A stretch of DNA of 64,000 nucleotides, from contig NZ_CP126238.1 in the NCBI RefSeq assembly GCF_044792555.1, positions 3,472,001 through 3,536,000 on the forward strand, given 5' to 3'. Origin of the DNA: Alicycliphilus denitrificans_A (GTDB lineage: Bacteria; Pseudomonadota; Gammaproteobacteria; Burkholderiales; Burkholderiaceae_C). The translations under genes were made by a program, and so were the position numbers. This document shows, one piece after another, positions 17,026 through 26,903 of this stretch. The notes under the pieces were generated by a model. It made no database searches, was not told the DNA's origin, and was given only the letters and a program-made list of their open reading frames with translations. Positions within the stretch are counted from its first letter, which is position 1, and every line of letters starts with the position of its first letter.

Positions 17026-17058
17026 AAAAGACCCGGCGGGCGGCGAGCCGGCCGGATC
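17026..17058 (-). terminator. Rho-independent terminator after chpA
   Basis: Read on the minus strand, GATCCGGC and GCCGGGTC form an eight-pair stem with one G-T pair around a 13-base loop, followed by TTTT. It lies 36 bases past the chpA stop. A short T run on the plus strand makes it possibly bidirectional. Confidence 0.6.
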
Positions 17059-17093
17059 CTTTTTGTGCGGGCGCACGCATGCGCCGCCCGTCG

Positions 17094-20000
17094 TCAGGCG
17101 TTTTCCATGGCCACCGTCAGCCGGGCATAGTGGCGCACCAGGCTCATGAGTTCCTCGTCGGAATAGGGCTTGCCCAGGTAGTGGTTCACGCCCAGCTGCG
17201 CGGCATGGTCGCGGTGCTTTTGCGCGATGCGCGAGGTGATCATGATGATGGGCAGATCCTGCAGCGCCGCATCGGCGCGGATGTTGCGCGCCAGGTCGAA
17301 GCCATCCATGCGCGGCATCTCGATATCGGACAGCACCACCGCCGGCCGCTCCTGCTGCAGGCGCTCGAGCGCCTGCAGCCCGTCGGCCGCCAGCGCCACG
17401 CGGTAGCCCTCGCGCTGCAGCAGGCGCTGGGTGACGCGGCGCACGGTGATGGAATCGTCCACCACCAAGACCAAGGGCACCTGGTCTGCGGCCGTGATGG
17501 GCGCAGCCCCTGAGCCGCCGCCCGCCACCCTATCCGAGGCAGCGCCCGCTTCTCGCGCGGCGGGCGCCAACATGGCGGCATGCGCCTTTTCACCATGCAC
17601 GGTGGCCAGGGCCACGGGGTTGTAGATCAACACCACGGCACCCGAGGCCAGCACGGACATGCCCGCCACCCCCGGCAGGCGCGACAGCTGCGGCCCCAGG
17701 TTCTTGACCACCACCTCCTGGTTGCCCAGCACCTCGTCCACATGCAGGGCGATGCGCTGTGCGGCACTGTGCAAAACGACCACGGGCCTGGTCTTGCCCG
17801 CCACCTCGGCGCTGCGTGGCGACGATTGCAGCAGGGCGCCGGCCCAATAAAAAGGCAGCCGGTCCTGTCCCTCGACAAACACCTGGCTGGCGTAGGCCGC
17901 ATCAATGTCGGCGATCGGGCTGCGGCGCACGATCTCCACCAGGTTGACGGGCACGCCCAGCGTCAGCTCGCCGGCACGCAGCATGACCACCTGGGTCACG
18001 GCCGTGGTCAGGGGCAGCACCATGCGAAAGGACGAGCCCTGGCCCGCTGTGGTCTGCGTCTCTATGCGCCCGCCCAGGGCATTGAGCTCGGAGCGCACCA
18101 CGTCCATGCCGATGCCGCGGCCCGACAGGCCCGTGACCTCGCTGGCCGTGGTAAAGCCGGGTCTGAAGATCAGGTTGGCGGCCTGCGCCTCGGTCAGCGG
18201 CTCGTCTTCTGCAATCAGACCCTGGGCCACGGCCTTGGCACGGATGCGGCCAATGTCCAGGCCCGCACCATCGTCGTGGAACTCCACCGACACGTCGTTG
18301 CCCTCGTGGCGCAGGGCGATGGTGATGGTGCCCACGGGCGGCTTGCCGGCGGCCACGCGCTGCTGCGGAGCCTCGATGCCGTGGCCGGCACAGTTGCGCA
18401 GCAGGTGCTCGAAGGCCGGCGCCATGCGGTCGAGTACGCCGCGGTCGATTTCAATGGAACCGCCCGAGATGTCGAGTTTGATCTGCTTGCCGGTTTCCTT
18501 GGAGGCCTGGCGCACCACGGCATACAGGCGCTCGGCAATGCTTTCGAACTCCACCATGCGCGTGCGCAACAGCTCACGCTGCAGCTCGCGCGCCTGGCGC
18601 CCCTGGGCGATCAGATCGTCTTCCGCGCCTTCCATGCTGCGCTGCAGGTTGCGCTGCACCGTGGCCACGTCGTTCACCGACTCGGCCATCATGCGCGTCA
18701 GCTCCTGCACGCGCGTGAAACGGTCGAACTCCAGCGGGTCAAAGCCTGCCGCCGAATCCTTGGACAGCGCCAGACGCGACTGCATCTGCGACTCGGCCTG
18801 CACCTCGATATCGCGCAGCTGCTGGCGCAGGCGCTCCAGGTTGCCCGTGAGATCGCCCAGCGAAGCGCGCATTTGCCCCAGGCGCGCATCCAGGCGCGAA
18901 CGGGCAATCATCACCTCGCCCGCCTGGTTCACCAGGCGATCGAGCAGCTGCGCGCGCACGCGCACCGTCTGCCCCGACGCCGCGCGCTGCGGCTGTGCGG
19001 CAGCAGCGCCCCCGGCAGGCACGCGCCAGGACAACGGCGCGGCCACTGGAGCGGCGGCCGGCTCCTGCGCAGGAGCCACCTGCCCCGTGCCGGCCCCGGG
19101 TGCGGCAACGACCATGGCCTCCGTCAGCGGCTGGGCGCCAATGGTGCGCAAAACATCGAAGTCGGCCTGCAAGGCGTCGAGCCGGGCCAGCAAGGGCTCC
19201 ACATCTGCCGTCGTGACGTCGTTCATGCCGATCCGCTCGACGTCCGTCTCCATGCGATGGGCCAGCTCGCCCAGCCGCATGGCGCCTGCCAGGCGGGCGC
19301 TGCCCTTCAAGGTGTGCAGCGCGCGCAGCAGCTCGTTGCGGGCGCTCAGGTTCTCCGGGCGGGCCGCCCATTGGCGCAGCGCAGCGCCCAGGGCTGGCAA
19401 CAGCTCGGCCGCCTCATCCTCGAAGATGGGGAACAGGTCGGGGTCGATGACGTCCAATGCGTCGATGCCATCGTCGCCATCACCCGTTGCCGCGGCCGCT
19501 TGGACAATCGGCGCGTCAAGAGCCTGCGCGTCGGAACACGGCTCAGCGCCCGCATCTTGGGCCGAGGCCTGTGGCCTGTCGAGCGCCATGCCATCGGCCA
19601 GCGCCTGGGTCGGCGACGGCGCGCAGGCCATGGTGTCCAGCGGCATGGGGCCGCTGGTGACATCGGTGCGCAGGATGGCATCCAGGCGCTCTCGCACCAG
19701 GGGGCTGGGCTCCTTGAGAAAACCGGCCGCAAACTGGTGCAGCAGGCGGCGGATATCGTCGGCCGCCGCGTTGAAGGTCTTGGCCTGCTCGGGCAGGCCG
19801 CATGGCAGCAGCTGCACATGCTGCAGCGCATGCTCCAGTGTGCGCGCCAGGTCCGACAAGGCCGTGAAGCCCACGGTCGCGGAGCTGCCGGCCAGCGAAT
19901 GCGCCAGCGCCACGGCCGGCTCCGGCAGCGGCTGGTGCAGCTCCAGCGACCACTCCTGCAGCTCCACCGCCAGGCGTCGCGACCATTCGTCGGCCTCATT

Positions 20001-23000
20001 CAGATACACGTTGTACAGCGGGATGGCGATGCGCAGGTGCTCGATTACCTTGACCGCCTCATCCATAGGCGCCAGCGCCTGGCGCGTATGGAGTTCCACG
20101 ATCTCGCCGCCACTGGCCACGGGCGGCTCGGGGGCGGGCACAGGCGTTGACTCTGCGCGCTGCGGTTCGCTCTCTGCCGCCTGCAGCCGTTCAGGGCCGA
20201 GCGCCTCCGCAAGCGGCTGCATGGGTACCCCGGCCTCATGGAGAGCAACCGTGCCATCGACCGGATCGGGCTGCGGCTCGGCTTCGGCGGGAACCTGCAG
20301 CGCCTGCTCGAAAAGTGCAAAGTCCAGCTCCTCGACGCATACGGATTCGGACTCCACTACAGGCTGCGGCACGGACGTATCGAAATCCGGGTGCTCGATG
20401 CAGGTGTCTGCAAAGTCCGGCTCGCACGCGCTGTCCTCGCCCGGCAAGGCCAGATCGAAGTCGATGCTCGGCACTGGTTCGGCCATGTCTTGCGCTTGCG
20501 GCAGCACTTCTTGAACCAGCGCCTGCAGATCCGGCAAGTCGTGCGACCCGGTCGTCGCCAGGGCCGCGGCCTGCTCCCCCTGCTGCACCACGGACGGGGC
20601 CTCGCCAGGCATGGAGATGGGCAGCAGCGTGCCATGCGCGCGCATGGCAGCAGCGGCCACGCCGAAGGCCTGCGCCTGCCAGCCCTCGGACGCGCCGGCC
20701 TCGATGTCGTCGACCCAGCGGCCAAAGGCCTGCAACGCCTCGCTCGACAGCTGCAGCAAGGGGGGCTGCATGGGCTTTTGCTCGGCCAGCCAGGCATTGA
20801 GCGTCTGCTCCATGGACCATGCGGCCTCGCCAAACTCGCTCAAACCCACCATGCGGGAACTGCCCTTGAGCGTATGGAAGGCACGGCGCAGCGTGGTCTG
20901 CTCGCTCAGCTCGCCAGGCGCGGCGCGCAGCGCATCAATGGCGGCCAGCCCGCTGGCAATCACTTCACGCGCCTCCTCCAGGAAGATGGCGCACAGGTCG
21001 TCGTCGTCCCCGGCATCGGTCGCAACGGCTGCCGCAGTGGTTGCCATGGGCAGCTTGGGCTGAACCGGGTCTGGCATCGCCCGTTCGGGCTCGGTCGGCG
21101 GCTCGGCGGCGGGCACGGCTCTGGCTGCAGCCACTGGCGCATCGATGCCGGCGAGCAGGGGCGGCGCCTCGCTTGCGAGCGCAGTCGACGCAGAAGGCTG
21201 CGCCAGGGTGGACTGCGCCTCGGGAGTGCCCTCCCCCACCCCCGGCCCAGGTGGCGCTTGCTCGATCATTGCCGGCCGCTGCGTGCCCACGCGCCCCATG
21301 AGAATGCGCAGCTCGCCCAGCTCTTCGTCATAGACAAACAGCTTGCGTGCCAGGGCACGCTGGTAGCTCAGCATGTCGATGAGGAATCCCAGCGCCCCCA
21401 GGCTGTTGCCCAGCTTCTCGAAGACCGTTTGCCGCTCGCCAGGCGCCACCTCGCCCACGAGCAAGCGCTCCACCATGTCTCGCATGCGCACCACGGCCAG
21501 CGATGCCTGGTCCAGCCCCAGCACCGAGAGCACGCCACGCATTTGCTGCAGGCCGCCGGGCACGGAGCGAAGCGCCTGCAGGTCCTGCGGGTTGCGGAAA
21601 AACTGGTCCATGGACTTTTCGGCTTCCGCCATCGTGGCGCGCAGTTCACCCACCACGCTGCCCATGGTCTGGTGGTCGCTGACACGGCGGTACAGCTCCT
21701 CCATCCAGGGTTCCAGTGGCTGCGGCTCCCCCCCCGCAAGCACGCCATCAAGGCGCTCGGCCAGACGCTCGGCACGCTGCGCCATGGTTTGCCGGGAGGC
21801 GTCGAGCTCCTCAAACGATGCCTGCAGATACAGCACCGAGGTCGCCACCTCCATGGCCAGGGCCGCCGAGGGGGGCTCGCCGCCGCGCAGCGTGGCATCC
21901 AGCGCGCGCGTCAGCGCCTGCGCCAGGCTCTCGCTGTCCGGATGCAGCTTGCGCAGCGAATCGCACACCAGGCTGAATTGGTCTGCCGCGGGTTTGAGCC
22001 TGTTGCGATCCCCCCCGGCCAGGGCCGACCAGGTTTCGGTGGCTGCGGCAATGCGCTTGCGCGCCTGGGCCAGAACAGCCGGGTCGAACAGGCCAAAGCG
22101 CGCCTGGTCATAGTCCACCGGCGGATAACGGTTGAGGCCAAAGGCCTCGCGCACGGCCCGCAGTACCGGCGTTGGCGCATCGCCCGCAGCCGCATCGGGC
22201 ACGGCCTGCGCGCAAAAGAAAAGCAGGTCCTGCACCAGGCGCTCGCCGATGGCGCTGTCGCCCTTGGCGAGGCTTGCATACTGCATCAGCACCCGTGATG
22301 CGACACGCTTGGCGTACAGGTCGGGCTTGAGCGCCTGCCCGGCCAGGGCCTCGAAGAAGCCGGCGCAAATCGTCCAGAACGAGCGCACCTGGCGCTCGGA
22401 CTGCGCGGCGGCAAAGCCCTGGCAAGTGGCCTGCATGTCTGCCGCCGCTTGCAGGTCGGCATTCTTGACGATGCGCAGCACGGCACTGTCCAGGCGCGCA
22501 CGCGCCTCGGTGCCGTAGGGCAAGGGCATCACGGCCGCGGACACCGCGGGCTCAGCCGTGCGATGCTCCATCGGCCACAGGTCGGCGGGGTGCACGCGGT
22601 CCACCCCCGCCAGCGCCTGCACCTCGCGGTACTGCGGAAACAGCGCCACCGGCGAGACGTTCTTGCCCGTCAGCACGCACTCCAGGTATTCGATCAACGC
22701 GAAGCTTGCCCGCTCGGTGGCGCGCGCCGCATCGTCGCTGCACAGCTCGGGGCGCTGCACGAAGCGTTGCACGGCGGCCTCCATAGCGCGCAGCAGCAGG
22801 GCCGGCGCCGGCATGCCCACCATCTCCAGGGCACCGCCGGCCTGGTGCAATTGCTGGCGCGCAATGCGCAGCCCGGCCGCATCGAGCGCGGCCAGATCCG
22901 ATCCGCGGGCCATCTCGGCATCGCGCACGAAGCGGCGCATGGCCTTGACGGATCCTTCCAAGGATTTGCGCAATTCATCGAGCACCCATGCCAGTGGCCC

Positions 23001-23063
23001 GAGATCTTGCTCGTTCTGAGCCCAATCGGCGCCCGATGCGGTTGCGGCGTCAACAGTTGACAT
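17094..23063 (-). CDS. chpA: ChpA, giant hybrid CheA-type histidine kinase of the Pil-Chp system
   Basis: A 1989-residue kinase for twitching motility. In order: an N-terminal PilL-like region without a canonical phospho-histidine; phosphotransfer domains with HTLKGSSRMVG (about residue 730), HSLAGSSATVG (about 1055) and HTLKGSARLAG (about 1250); a dimerisation helix with VNQAGEVMIARSRLDARL; the ATPase with its N box near HLLRNCAGHGIE (about 1555) and G boxes FHDDGAGLD and SGRGIGMDV; a CheW-like domain; and a C-terminal receiver with phosphoacceptor Asp in VVLSDIEMPRMDG (about 1913). Acidic and Ala/Pro-rich linkers join them. It should phosphorylate PilG and PilH. It is the last gene of the operon. 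Confidence 0.95.
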   Translation of the reverse strand: MSTVDAATASGADWAQNEQDLGPLAWVLDELRKSLEGSVKAMRRFVRDAEMARGSDLAALDAAGLRIARQQLHQAGGALEMVGMPAPALLLRAMEAAVQRFVQRPELCSDDAARATERASFALIEYLECVLTGKNVSPVALFPQYREVQALAGVDRVHPADLWPMEHRTAEPAVSAAVMPLPYGTEARARLDSAVLRIVKNADLQAAADMQATCQGFAAAQSERQVRSFWTICAGFFEALAGQALKPDLYAKRVASRVLMQYASLAKGDSAIGERLVQDLLFFCAQAVPDAAAGDAPTPVLRAVREAFGLNRYPPVDYDQARFGLFDPAVLAQARKRIAAATETWSALAGGDRNRLKPAADQFSLVCDSLRKLHPDSESLAQALTRALDATLRGGEPPSAALAMEVATSVLYLQASFEELDASRQTMAQRAERLAERLDGVLAGGEPQPLEPWMEELYRRVSDHQTMGSVVGELRATMAEAEKSMDQFFRNPQDLQALRSVPGGLQQMRGVLSVLGLDQASLAVVRMRDMVERLLVGEVAPGERQTVFEKLGNSLGALGFLIDMLSYQRALARKLFVYDEELGELRILMGRVGTQRPAMIEQAPPGPGVGEGTPEAQSTLAQPSASTALASEAPPLLAGIDAPVAAARAVPAAEPPTEPERAMPDPVQPKLPMATTAAAVATDAGDDDDLCAIFLEEAREVIASGLAAIDALRAAPGELSEQTTLRRAFHTLKGSSRMVGLSEFGEAAWSMEQTLNAWLAEQKPMQPPLLQLSSEALQAFGRWVDDIEAGASEGWQAQAFGVAAAAMRAHGTLLPISMPGEAPSVVQQGEQAAALATTGSHDLPDLQALVQEVLPQAQDMAEPVPSIDFDLALPGEDSACEPDFADTCIEHPDFDTSVPQPVVESESVCVEELDFALFEQALQVPAEAEPQPDPVDGTVALHEAGVPMQPLAEALGPERLQAAESEPQRAESTPVPAPEPPVASGGEIVELHTRQALAPMDEAVKVIEHLRIAIPLYNVYLNEADEWSRRLAVELQEWSLELHQPLPEPAVALAHSLAGSSATVGFTALSDLARTLEHALQHVQLLPCGLPEQAKTFNAAADDIRRLLHQFAAGFLKEPSPLVRERLDAILRTDVTSGPMPLDTMACAPSPTQALADGMALDRPQASAQDAGAEPCSDAQALDAPIVQAAAATGDGDDGIDALDVIDPDLFPIFEDEAAELLPALGAALRQWAARPENLSARNELLRALHTLKGSARLAGAMRLGELAHRMETDVERIGMNDVTTADVEPLLARLDALQADFDVLRTIGAQPLTEAMVVAAPGAGTGQVAPAQEPAAAPVAAPLSWRVPAGGAAAAQPQRAASGQTVRVRAQLLDRLVNQAGEVMIARSRLDARLGQMRASLGDLTGNLERLRQQLRDIEVQAESQMQSRLALSKDSAAGFDPLEFDRFTRVQELTRMMAESVNDVATVQRNLQRSMEGAEDDLIAQGRQARELQRELLRTRMVEFESIAERLYAVVRQASKETGKQIKLDISGGSIEIDRGVLDRMAPAFEHLLRNCAGHGIEAPQQRVAAGKPPVGTITIALRHEGNDVSVEFHDDGAGLDIGRIRAKAVAQGLIAEDEPLTEAQAANLIFRPGFTTASEVTGLSGRGIGMDVVRSELNALGGRIETQTTAGQGSSFRMVLPLTTAVTQVVMLRAGELTLGVPVNLVEIVRRSPIADIDAAYASQVFVEGQDRLPFYWAGALLQSSPRSAEVAGKTRPVVVLHSAAQRIALHVDEVLGNQEVVVKNLGPQLSRLPGVAGMSVLASGAVVLIYNPVALATVHGEKAHAAMLAPAAREAGAASDRVAGGGSGAAPITAADQVPLVLVVDDSITVRRVTQRLLQREGYRVALAADGLQALERLQQERPAVVLSDIEMPRMDGFDLARNIRADAALQDLPIIMITSRIAQKHRDHAAQLGVNHYLGKPYSDEELMSLVRHYARLTVAMENA

Positions 23064-23110
23064 GGATTCGTCCCCGGCTGCTTGCGAGCCAGTGCGTTAA
23101 TGAAAGGACC

Positions 23111-25354
23111 TCAGGCAATCTTGAACCGGGCCACTGACTGGCGCAGTTCCTCTGCCACCTGCGACAGCGCGCGCACCTGCTGCGCCGTGGTGCGGGTGCC
23201 CTCTCCGGTCTGCTCCGTCACGGCAAAGATATGCTGAATGTTGTCGGCAACACCGTTGGCCAGCTCCGCCTCACGCGAGGTGGACGAGGAGATCTGCTCG
23301 ATCAGCTCGGCCAGTCGCCGCGAAACGCGGTCGATTTCGGTCAGGGCCGTGCCTGCACTGTCGGACAGGCGCGCACCTTCGACCACGCCCAGGGTGGAGC
23401 GTTCCATGGCGGCCACGGCGTCTTGCGTATCGGTCTGAATGGCCTTCACGAGTGCCGAGATCTGGCGCGTGGCGTCGGCAGAGCGCTCGGCCAGGCGCTG
23501 CACCTCCTCCGCCACCACCGAGAAACCCCGCCCTGCCTCGCCGGCCGAAGCGGCCTGGATGGCGGCGTTCAGGGCCAGCACGTTGGTCTGCTCGGTGATG
23601 TCGGAAATCAGCTCGGTGATTTCGCCAATCTCCTGCGACGACTCGCCCAGGCGCTTGATGCGCTTGGAGGTGTCCTGGATCTGGTCACGAATGGCGTTCA
23701 TGCCACCGATGGTGTTCTGCACCGCCTGCAGGCCCTGGTCGGCCGCCTGCAGCGATTGGCGCGCCACCGCGGCCGATTCCTGCGCCTGGGAAGAGACTTC
23801 GTTGATGCGCGCGGCCATGTCCAGCACCGAGCGGCCGGTCTCGCGGATCTCGCGCAGCTGCTCGGTGGAGGCCGCCAGCAGTTCGGTGGAGGTATCGTCC
23901 ACCTGGGCCGTGGTGTGCGCCACGCGCGCCGCCGTGTTTTGCACGCTGCCCACGAGCAGGCGCAGCTCTTCCACCGTGTAGTTCACCGAGTCGGCAATGG
24001 CGCCCGTGATGTCCTCGGTCACCGTGGCCTCCTGCGTCAAGTCCCCTTCGGCCACCGACTGCAGTTCGTTCATGAGCCGCAAGATGGCGGCCTGGTTGGC
24101 GTCGTTGACACGCTTGGCCTCTTGTTCCTGACGCTTGGCGTCGCGCTGCAGCGCCTCGGCAGCCACCTGACGGCTGCGGCTGTCAAGCAACTGCAAACGG
24201 GATATGCCCACGCCGCACAGCAGCACGAAAAGACTGGCCACGGCCAGCGCCGCAATCTGTCCAGCCCCCATGCCCGATTGGGCGGACAACTTGCCCTGCA
24301 GGCTCTCGAGCTGGTGACGCAGCGGCTCGCTGTCGGCGACGATGGCCAGTTGCGCCTGCCGCGCCGATGCCAAAGCCTGCAGGTTGCCCAGAATGGCGCC
24401 GGCTTGCGTGCGTGTCTGGTCGTAGAGCTTGATCAAGGCCTGCAGTCGTTCGCGCGTCTGGGCATCACGGCTGCTGGCCAGCAGATCCTGGGCGATGTCC
24501 CTGAACGCATTCAGGTCCTTGCCAAGCAGTGACACCGTCTCGGGGCTCACGCCCGCGGCGGCCTGGAATTCATTGGCCGACTTGCCTATGCGTTGCGTCA
24601 ACATGGCCAACTGGCCAGCCGCCGCAATGTCTGCGGCGGGCGCGTTGTTCTGCAGCTTCAGCGATAGCACGGTCTCGGCCAGCTCCAGCAGGGCGGCGGA
24701 CTGCTGGTTGATGGTGTGCAAGGCATCGCCCACCTGGGCGAGGATCTTTTTCTGCTCCAGGATCAGGCCGGCATTGCGCTCGGCGCGCTCCACCAGAGGC
24801 GTGATGGCATCCAGTTCGGGCTTGAAAGGCCCGTCCAGCGCCTGCACGTCGAGTACGTCATCGCCCGTACCGAGTGCCCGCAGGTTGCGCACCAGCACGC
24901 CCGCGCTTTCCTGCACACCCGTAAACGCCTGGGCCTGGCCGGACAAGGCCTGCGTCACCGATTTGGCCAGGCGCTGCGACTGCATCAGCGACTGACCCGT
25001 GGCCGCCAGTTGCTGCGCCGAACGCTTGGACTGCTGCAGCACCCAGCCGGCAATCAACGCCAGCAGCACCAGGCCTGCGGCCAGCAGGATCAGCAGACGG
25101 CGCTGATGCGCCGCCGTAGTGGCGCTGCCAAGCAAGGGCAGGCTGACCCGATCATCATCGCCCAACCCGAGATCCTGCAGCTGTGATGTCGCCTCGACAT
25201 TCCCCAGGACGCTGGGCATGCCGTCGGCCTGGTAAGCCTGCGACAGCGGGCCGGCGGATATGGAGTCCTGGGCCGCGTCAGACTGGTTCCATTCAGCATC
25301 TCGATCGACAGGCTGGCGCTGAAACAGTTTTCCCGATGGATTGACGACGGACAT
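23111..25354 (-). CDS. pilJ: PilJ, chemoreceptor of the Pil-Chp system
   Basis: A 747-residue methyl-accepting protein. A cytoplasmic N-terminus of about 95 residues precedes transmembrane segment one (LLILLAAGLVLLALIAGWVL), then a PilJ-type sensory region with repeated SLMQSQRLAKSV and AMLTQRIGKSANEFQ helices, a second transmembrane segment (IAALAVASLFVLLCGVGI), a HAMP-like linker and the signalling hairpin ITEQTNVLALNAAIQAA. The ATG at 25354 follows GAGG with six bases' spacing. It should sense surface contact or pilus state and drive ChpA through PilI. Confidence 0.94.
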   Translation of the reverse strand: MSVVNPSGKLFQRQPVDRDAEWNQSDAAQDSISAGPLSQAYQADGMPSVLGNVEATSQLQDLGLGDDDRVSLPLLGSATTAAHQRRLLILLAAGLVLLALIAGWVLQQSKRSAQQLAATGQSLMQSQRLAKSVTQALSGQAQAFTGVQESAGVLVRNLRALGTGDDVLDVQALDGPFKPELDAITPLVERAERNAGLILEQKKILAQVGDALHTINQQSAALLELAETVLSLKLQNNAPAADIAAAGQLAMLTQRIGKSANEFQAAAGVSPETVSLLGKDLNAFRDIAQDLLASSRDAQTRERLQALIKLYDQTRTQAGAILGNLQALASARQAQLAIVADSEPLRHQLESLQGKLSAQSGMGAGQIAALAVASLFVLLCGVGISRLQLLDSRSRQVAAEALQRDAKRQEQEAKRVNDANQAAILRLMNELQSVAEGDLTQEATVTEDITGAIADSVNYTVEELRLLVGSVQNTAARVAHTTAQVDDTSTELLAASTEQLREIRETGRSVLDMAARINEVSSQAQESAAVARQSLQAADQGLQAVQNTIGGMNAIRDQIQDTSKRIKRLGESSQEIGEITELISDITEQTNVLALNAAIQAASAGEAGRGFSVVAEEVQRLAERSADATRQISALVKAIQTDTQDAVAAMERSTLGVVEGARLSDSAGTALTEIDRVSRRLAELIEQISSSTSREAELANGVADNIQHIFAVTEQTGEGTRTTAQQVRALSQVAEELRQSVARFKIA

Positions 25355-25372
25355 GTGCTGCCTCACAAAAAA

Positions 25373-25900
25373 TCAAACGCTGATGCTGAGAAACGCGGGG
25401 TGCTGGGACAGGGCCTGCAGGTTCAGTTCCTGCCAGAGCATGCCCTGCGCATCGATGTAGGTGGTTCCAAAATAGGCCGGCGCCTCGTCGCCTGGCGGCT
25501 CGGACGCCACGAACGCCTGGGCACTGCGCAGGCCCACGAGCCGGTCCACCAGCAGCGCCGCGTTGACCTCCAGCGCCGCATTCAGGACCAGCAGGCTGGA
25601 CTCGAGCAGCGCCTGCTCCGAACGCGGCTGTACCGCGCCCAGCAATCCCGCCAGATCCACCACGCCAGTGAGCGTGCCGCGCAAATTGGCCACACCCAGA
25701 AACCAGGGCTGGGTATAGGGGACGGACTGCACCCCGCCCCACGGAAAAATCTCCCCCGACTGCGCCAGGGGCAAGAGGAAATGGCGGCCGCCGGACTGCA
25801 CCGCCAGCCAGGACGCGACGGCCATGTCCCGGACCTTTGCCTCCTGCAAGCGGGCGGCAAGCCGGGTCTGCAACTCTTTCAGGGCTTCGCGCTGGGCCAT
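25373..25900 (-). CDS. pilI: PilI, CheW-like adaptor
   Basis: A 175-residue CheW-domain protein coupling PilJ to ChpA. SGEIFPWGGVQSVPYTQPWF followed by LGVANLRGTLTGVVDLAGLL is the PilI-type CheW core. I place the start at 25900 (MAQREALKELQTRL) by similarity to how family members begin; an open frame reaches 26017 but its extra 39 residues look non-domain and contain a motif also found before pilS. No strong ribosome site is seen for either choice. It lies 18 bases upstream of the pilJ start. Confidence 0.85.
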   Translation of the reverse strand: MAQREALKELQTRLAARLQEAKVRDMAVASWLAVQSGGRHFLLPLAQSGEIFPWGGVQSVPYTQPWFLGVANLRGTLTGVVDLAGLLGAVQPRSEQALLESSLLVLNAALEVNAALLVDRLVGLRSAQAFVASEPPGDEAPAYFGTTYIDAQGMLWQELNLQALSQHPAFLSISV

Positions 25901-26081
25901 GGCAGACGCAGCCGCCTCAGAGGCTGAGAGCTTTTTGTCTACGCCCGAGTAACGCGCCAAAACCCACCCAACCCATGGCTGGAGAAGCACAGCCATAGCT
26001 CGGGCCATGGTGCGCATTTGCAGCGACGAACGGGGGTGTTTTCACGTGATAAGCGGGCATACGCAAAAGACTCTCACCCTC

Positions 26082-26447
26082 TCAATTCAGCGCGTCGATC
26101 TTGGCCTGCAGCTCCATGGGATCGACCGGCTTGGTGATGTAGCCGCGCGCGCCCTGGCGCATACCCCACACGCGATCGGTTTCCTGGTTCTTGCTCGTGC
26201 ACATGATGATGGGCACATCGGCATACTGCGGGTTGCGCGTGATGGTGCGCGTGAGCTGAAAGCCGTTTTGTCCGGGCATGACGACGTCCATCAGGACCAG
26301 GTCCGGCTTCTCCTCGGCCAGACGGCGCAGGGCCTCATCACCATTCTCGGCCGTGCGCACCTGCATGCCTTTTTTTTGCAGCAAGTCGGTCAGGTACATC
26401 AACTCGGTCTTCGAGTCGTCCACGACCAGCACTTTGCGAATCGGCAT
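26082..26447 (-). CDS. pilH: PilH, single-domain response regulator
   Basis: A 121-residue receiver: KVLVVDDSKTELMYL at the N-terminus, phosphoacceptor Asp in DLVLMDVVMPGQNGFQL (about residue 52), Thr/Ser in PIIMCTSKNQE and Lys in YITKPVDPMEL. AAGGAG lies seven bases before the ATG at 26447, which settles the start; an in-frame extension overlaps pilG. PilH is thought to favour pilus retraction or act as a phosphate sink for ChpA. It follows pilG by 11 bases. Confidence 0.94.
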   Translation of the reverse strand: MPIRKVLVVDDSKTELMYLTDLLQKKGMQVRTAENGDEALRRLAEEKPDLVLMDVVMPGQNGFQLTRTITRNPQYADVPIIMCTSKNQETDRVWGMRQGARGYITKPVDPMELQAKIDALN

Positions 26448-26458
26448 TCCATCGCTCC

Positions 26459-26851
26459 TTATTGCGCATGTCCGAATTGCTGCACGGCCTGCAGCAATTG
26501 ATCTTTGGTGAATGGTTTGGTGAGGTATTCCTGGCAACCGACCATGCGCCCGCGCGCCTTGTCGAAAACCCCGTCCTTGGACGACAGCATCACCACCGGC
26601 GTGTCGGCAAAACGCGCATTGCGCTTGATAATGGCGCAGGTCTGATAGCCATCGAGCTTGGGCATCAGGATGTCGCAGAAGATCAGCTGGGGCTGGTAGT
26701 CATTGACCTTGGCCAGGGCTTCGAAACCATCGTCGGCGAGCAGCACTTCATGGCCGCCCTGCTTCAAGAAGATTTCCGCACTGCGCCTGATGGTGTTGCT
26801 ATCGTCCACCACGAGCACTCTGAAAGTAGGATCGCTTGTCGTCGTAGCCAA
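26459..26851 (-). CDS. pilG: PilG, single-domain response regulator
   Basis: A 130-residue receiver with FRVLVVDDSNTIRRSAEIFL, phosphoacceptor Asp in LIFCDILMPKLDGYQTC (about residue 58), PVVMLSSKDGVFDKARG and the Lys of YLTKPFTKDQLLQAV. PilG promotes pilus extension and cAMP signalling in Pseudomonas. It is the first gene of the pilG-pilH-pilI-pilJ-chpA run. The 52-base gap to the upstream rubredoxin gene contains no clear terminator, so read-through from rubredoxin is possible. Confidence 0.94.
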   Translation of the reverse strand: MATTTSDPTFRVLVVDDSNTIRRSAEIFLKQGGHEVLLADDGFEALAKVNDYQPQLIFCDILMPKLDGYQTCAIIKRNARFADTPVVMLSSKDGVFDKARGRMVGCQEYLTKPFTKDQLLQAVQQFGHAQ

Positions 26852-26903
26852 TTTTCACTGCTCCTCTGAGGGACCGAAAAACCACACCGGCCGCTGCCAC
26901 ACC

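Noticed and set aside
17580..20514. Two plus-strand frames of over 850 codons opposite chpA
   Set aside because: They mirror the codon pattern of the minus-strand kinase, have no recognisable motif and no ribosome site.
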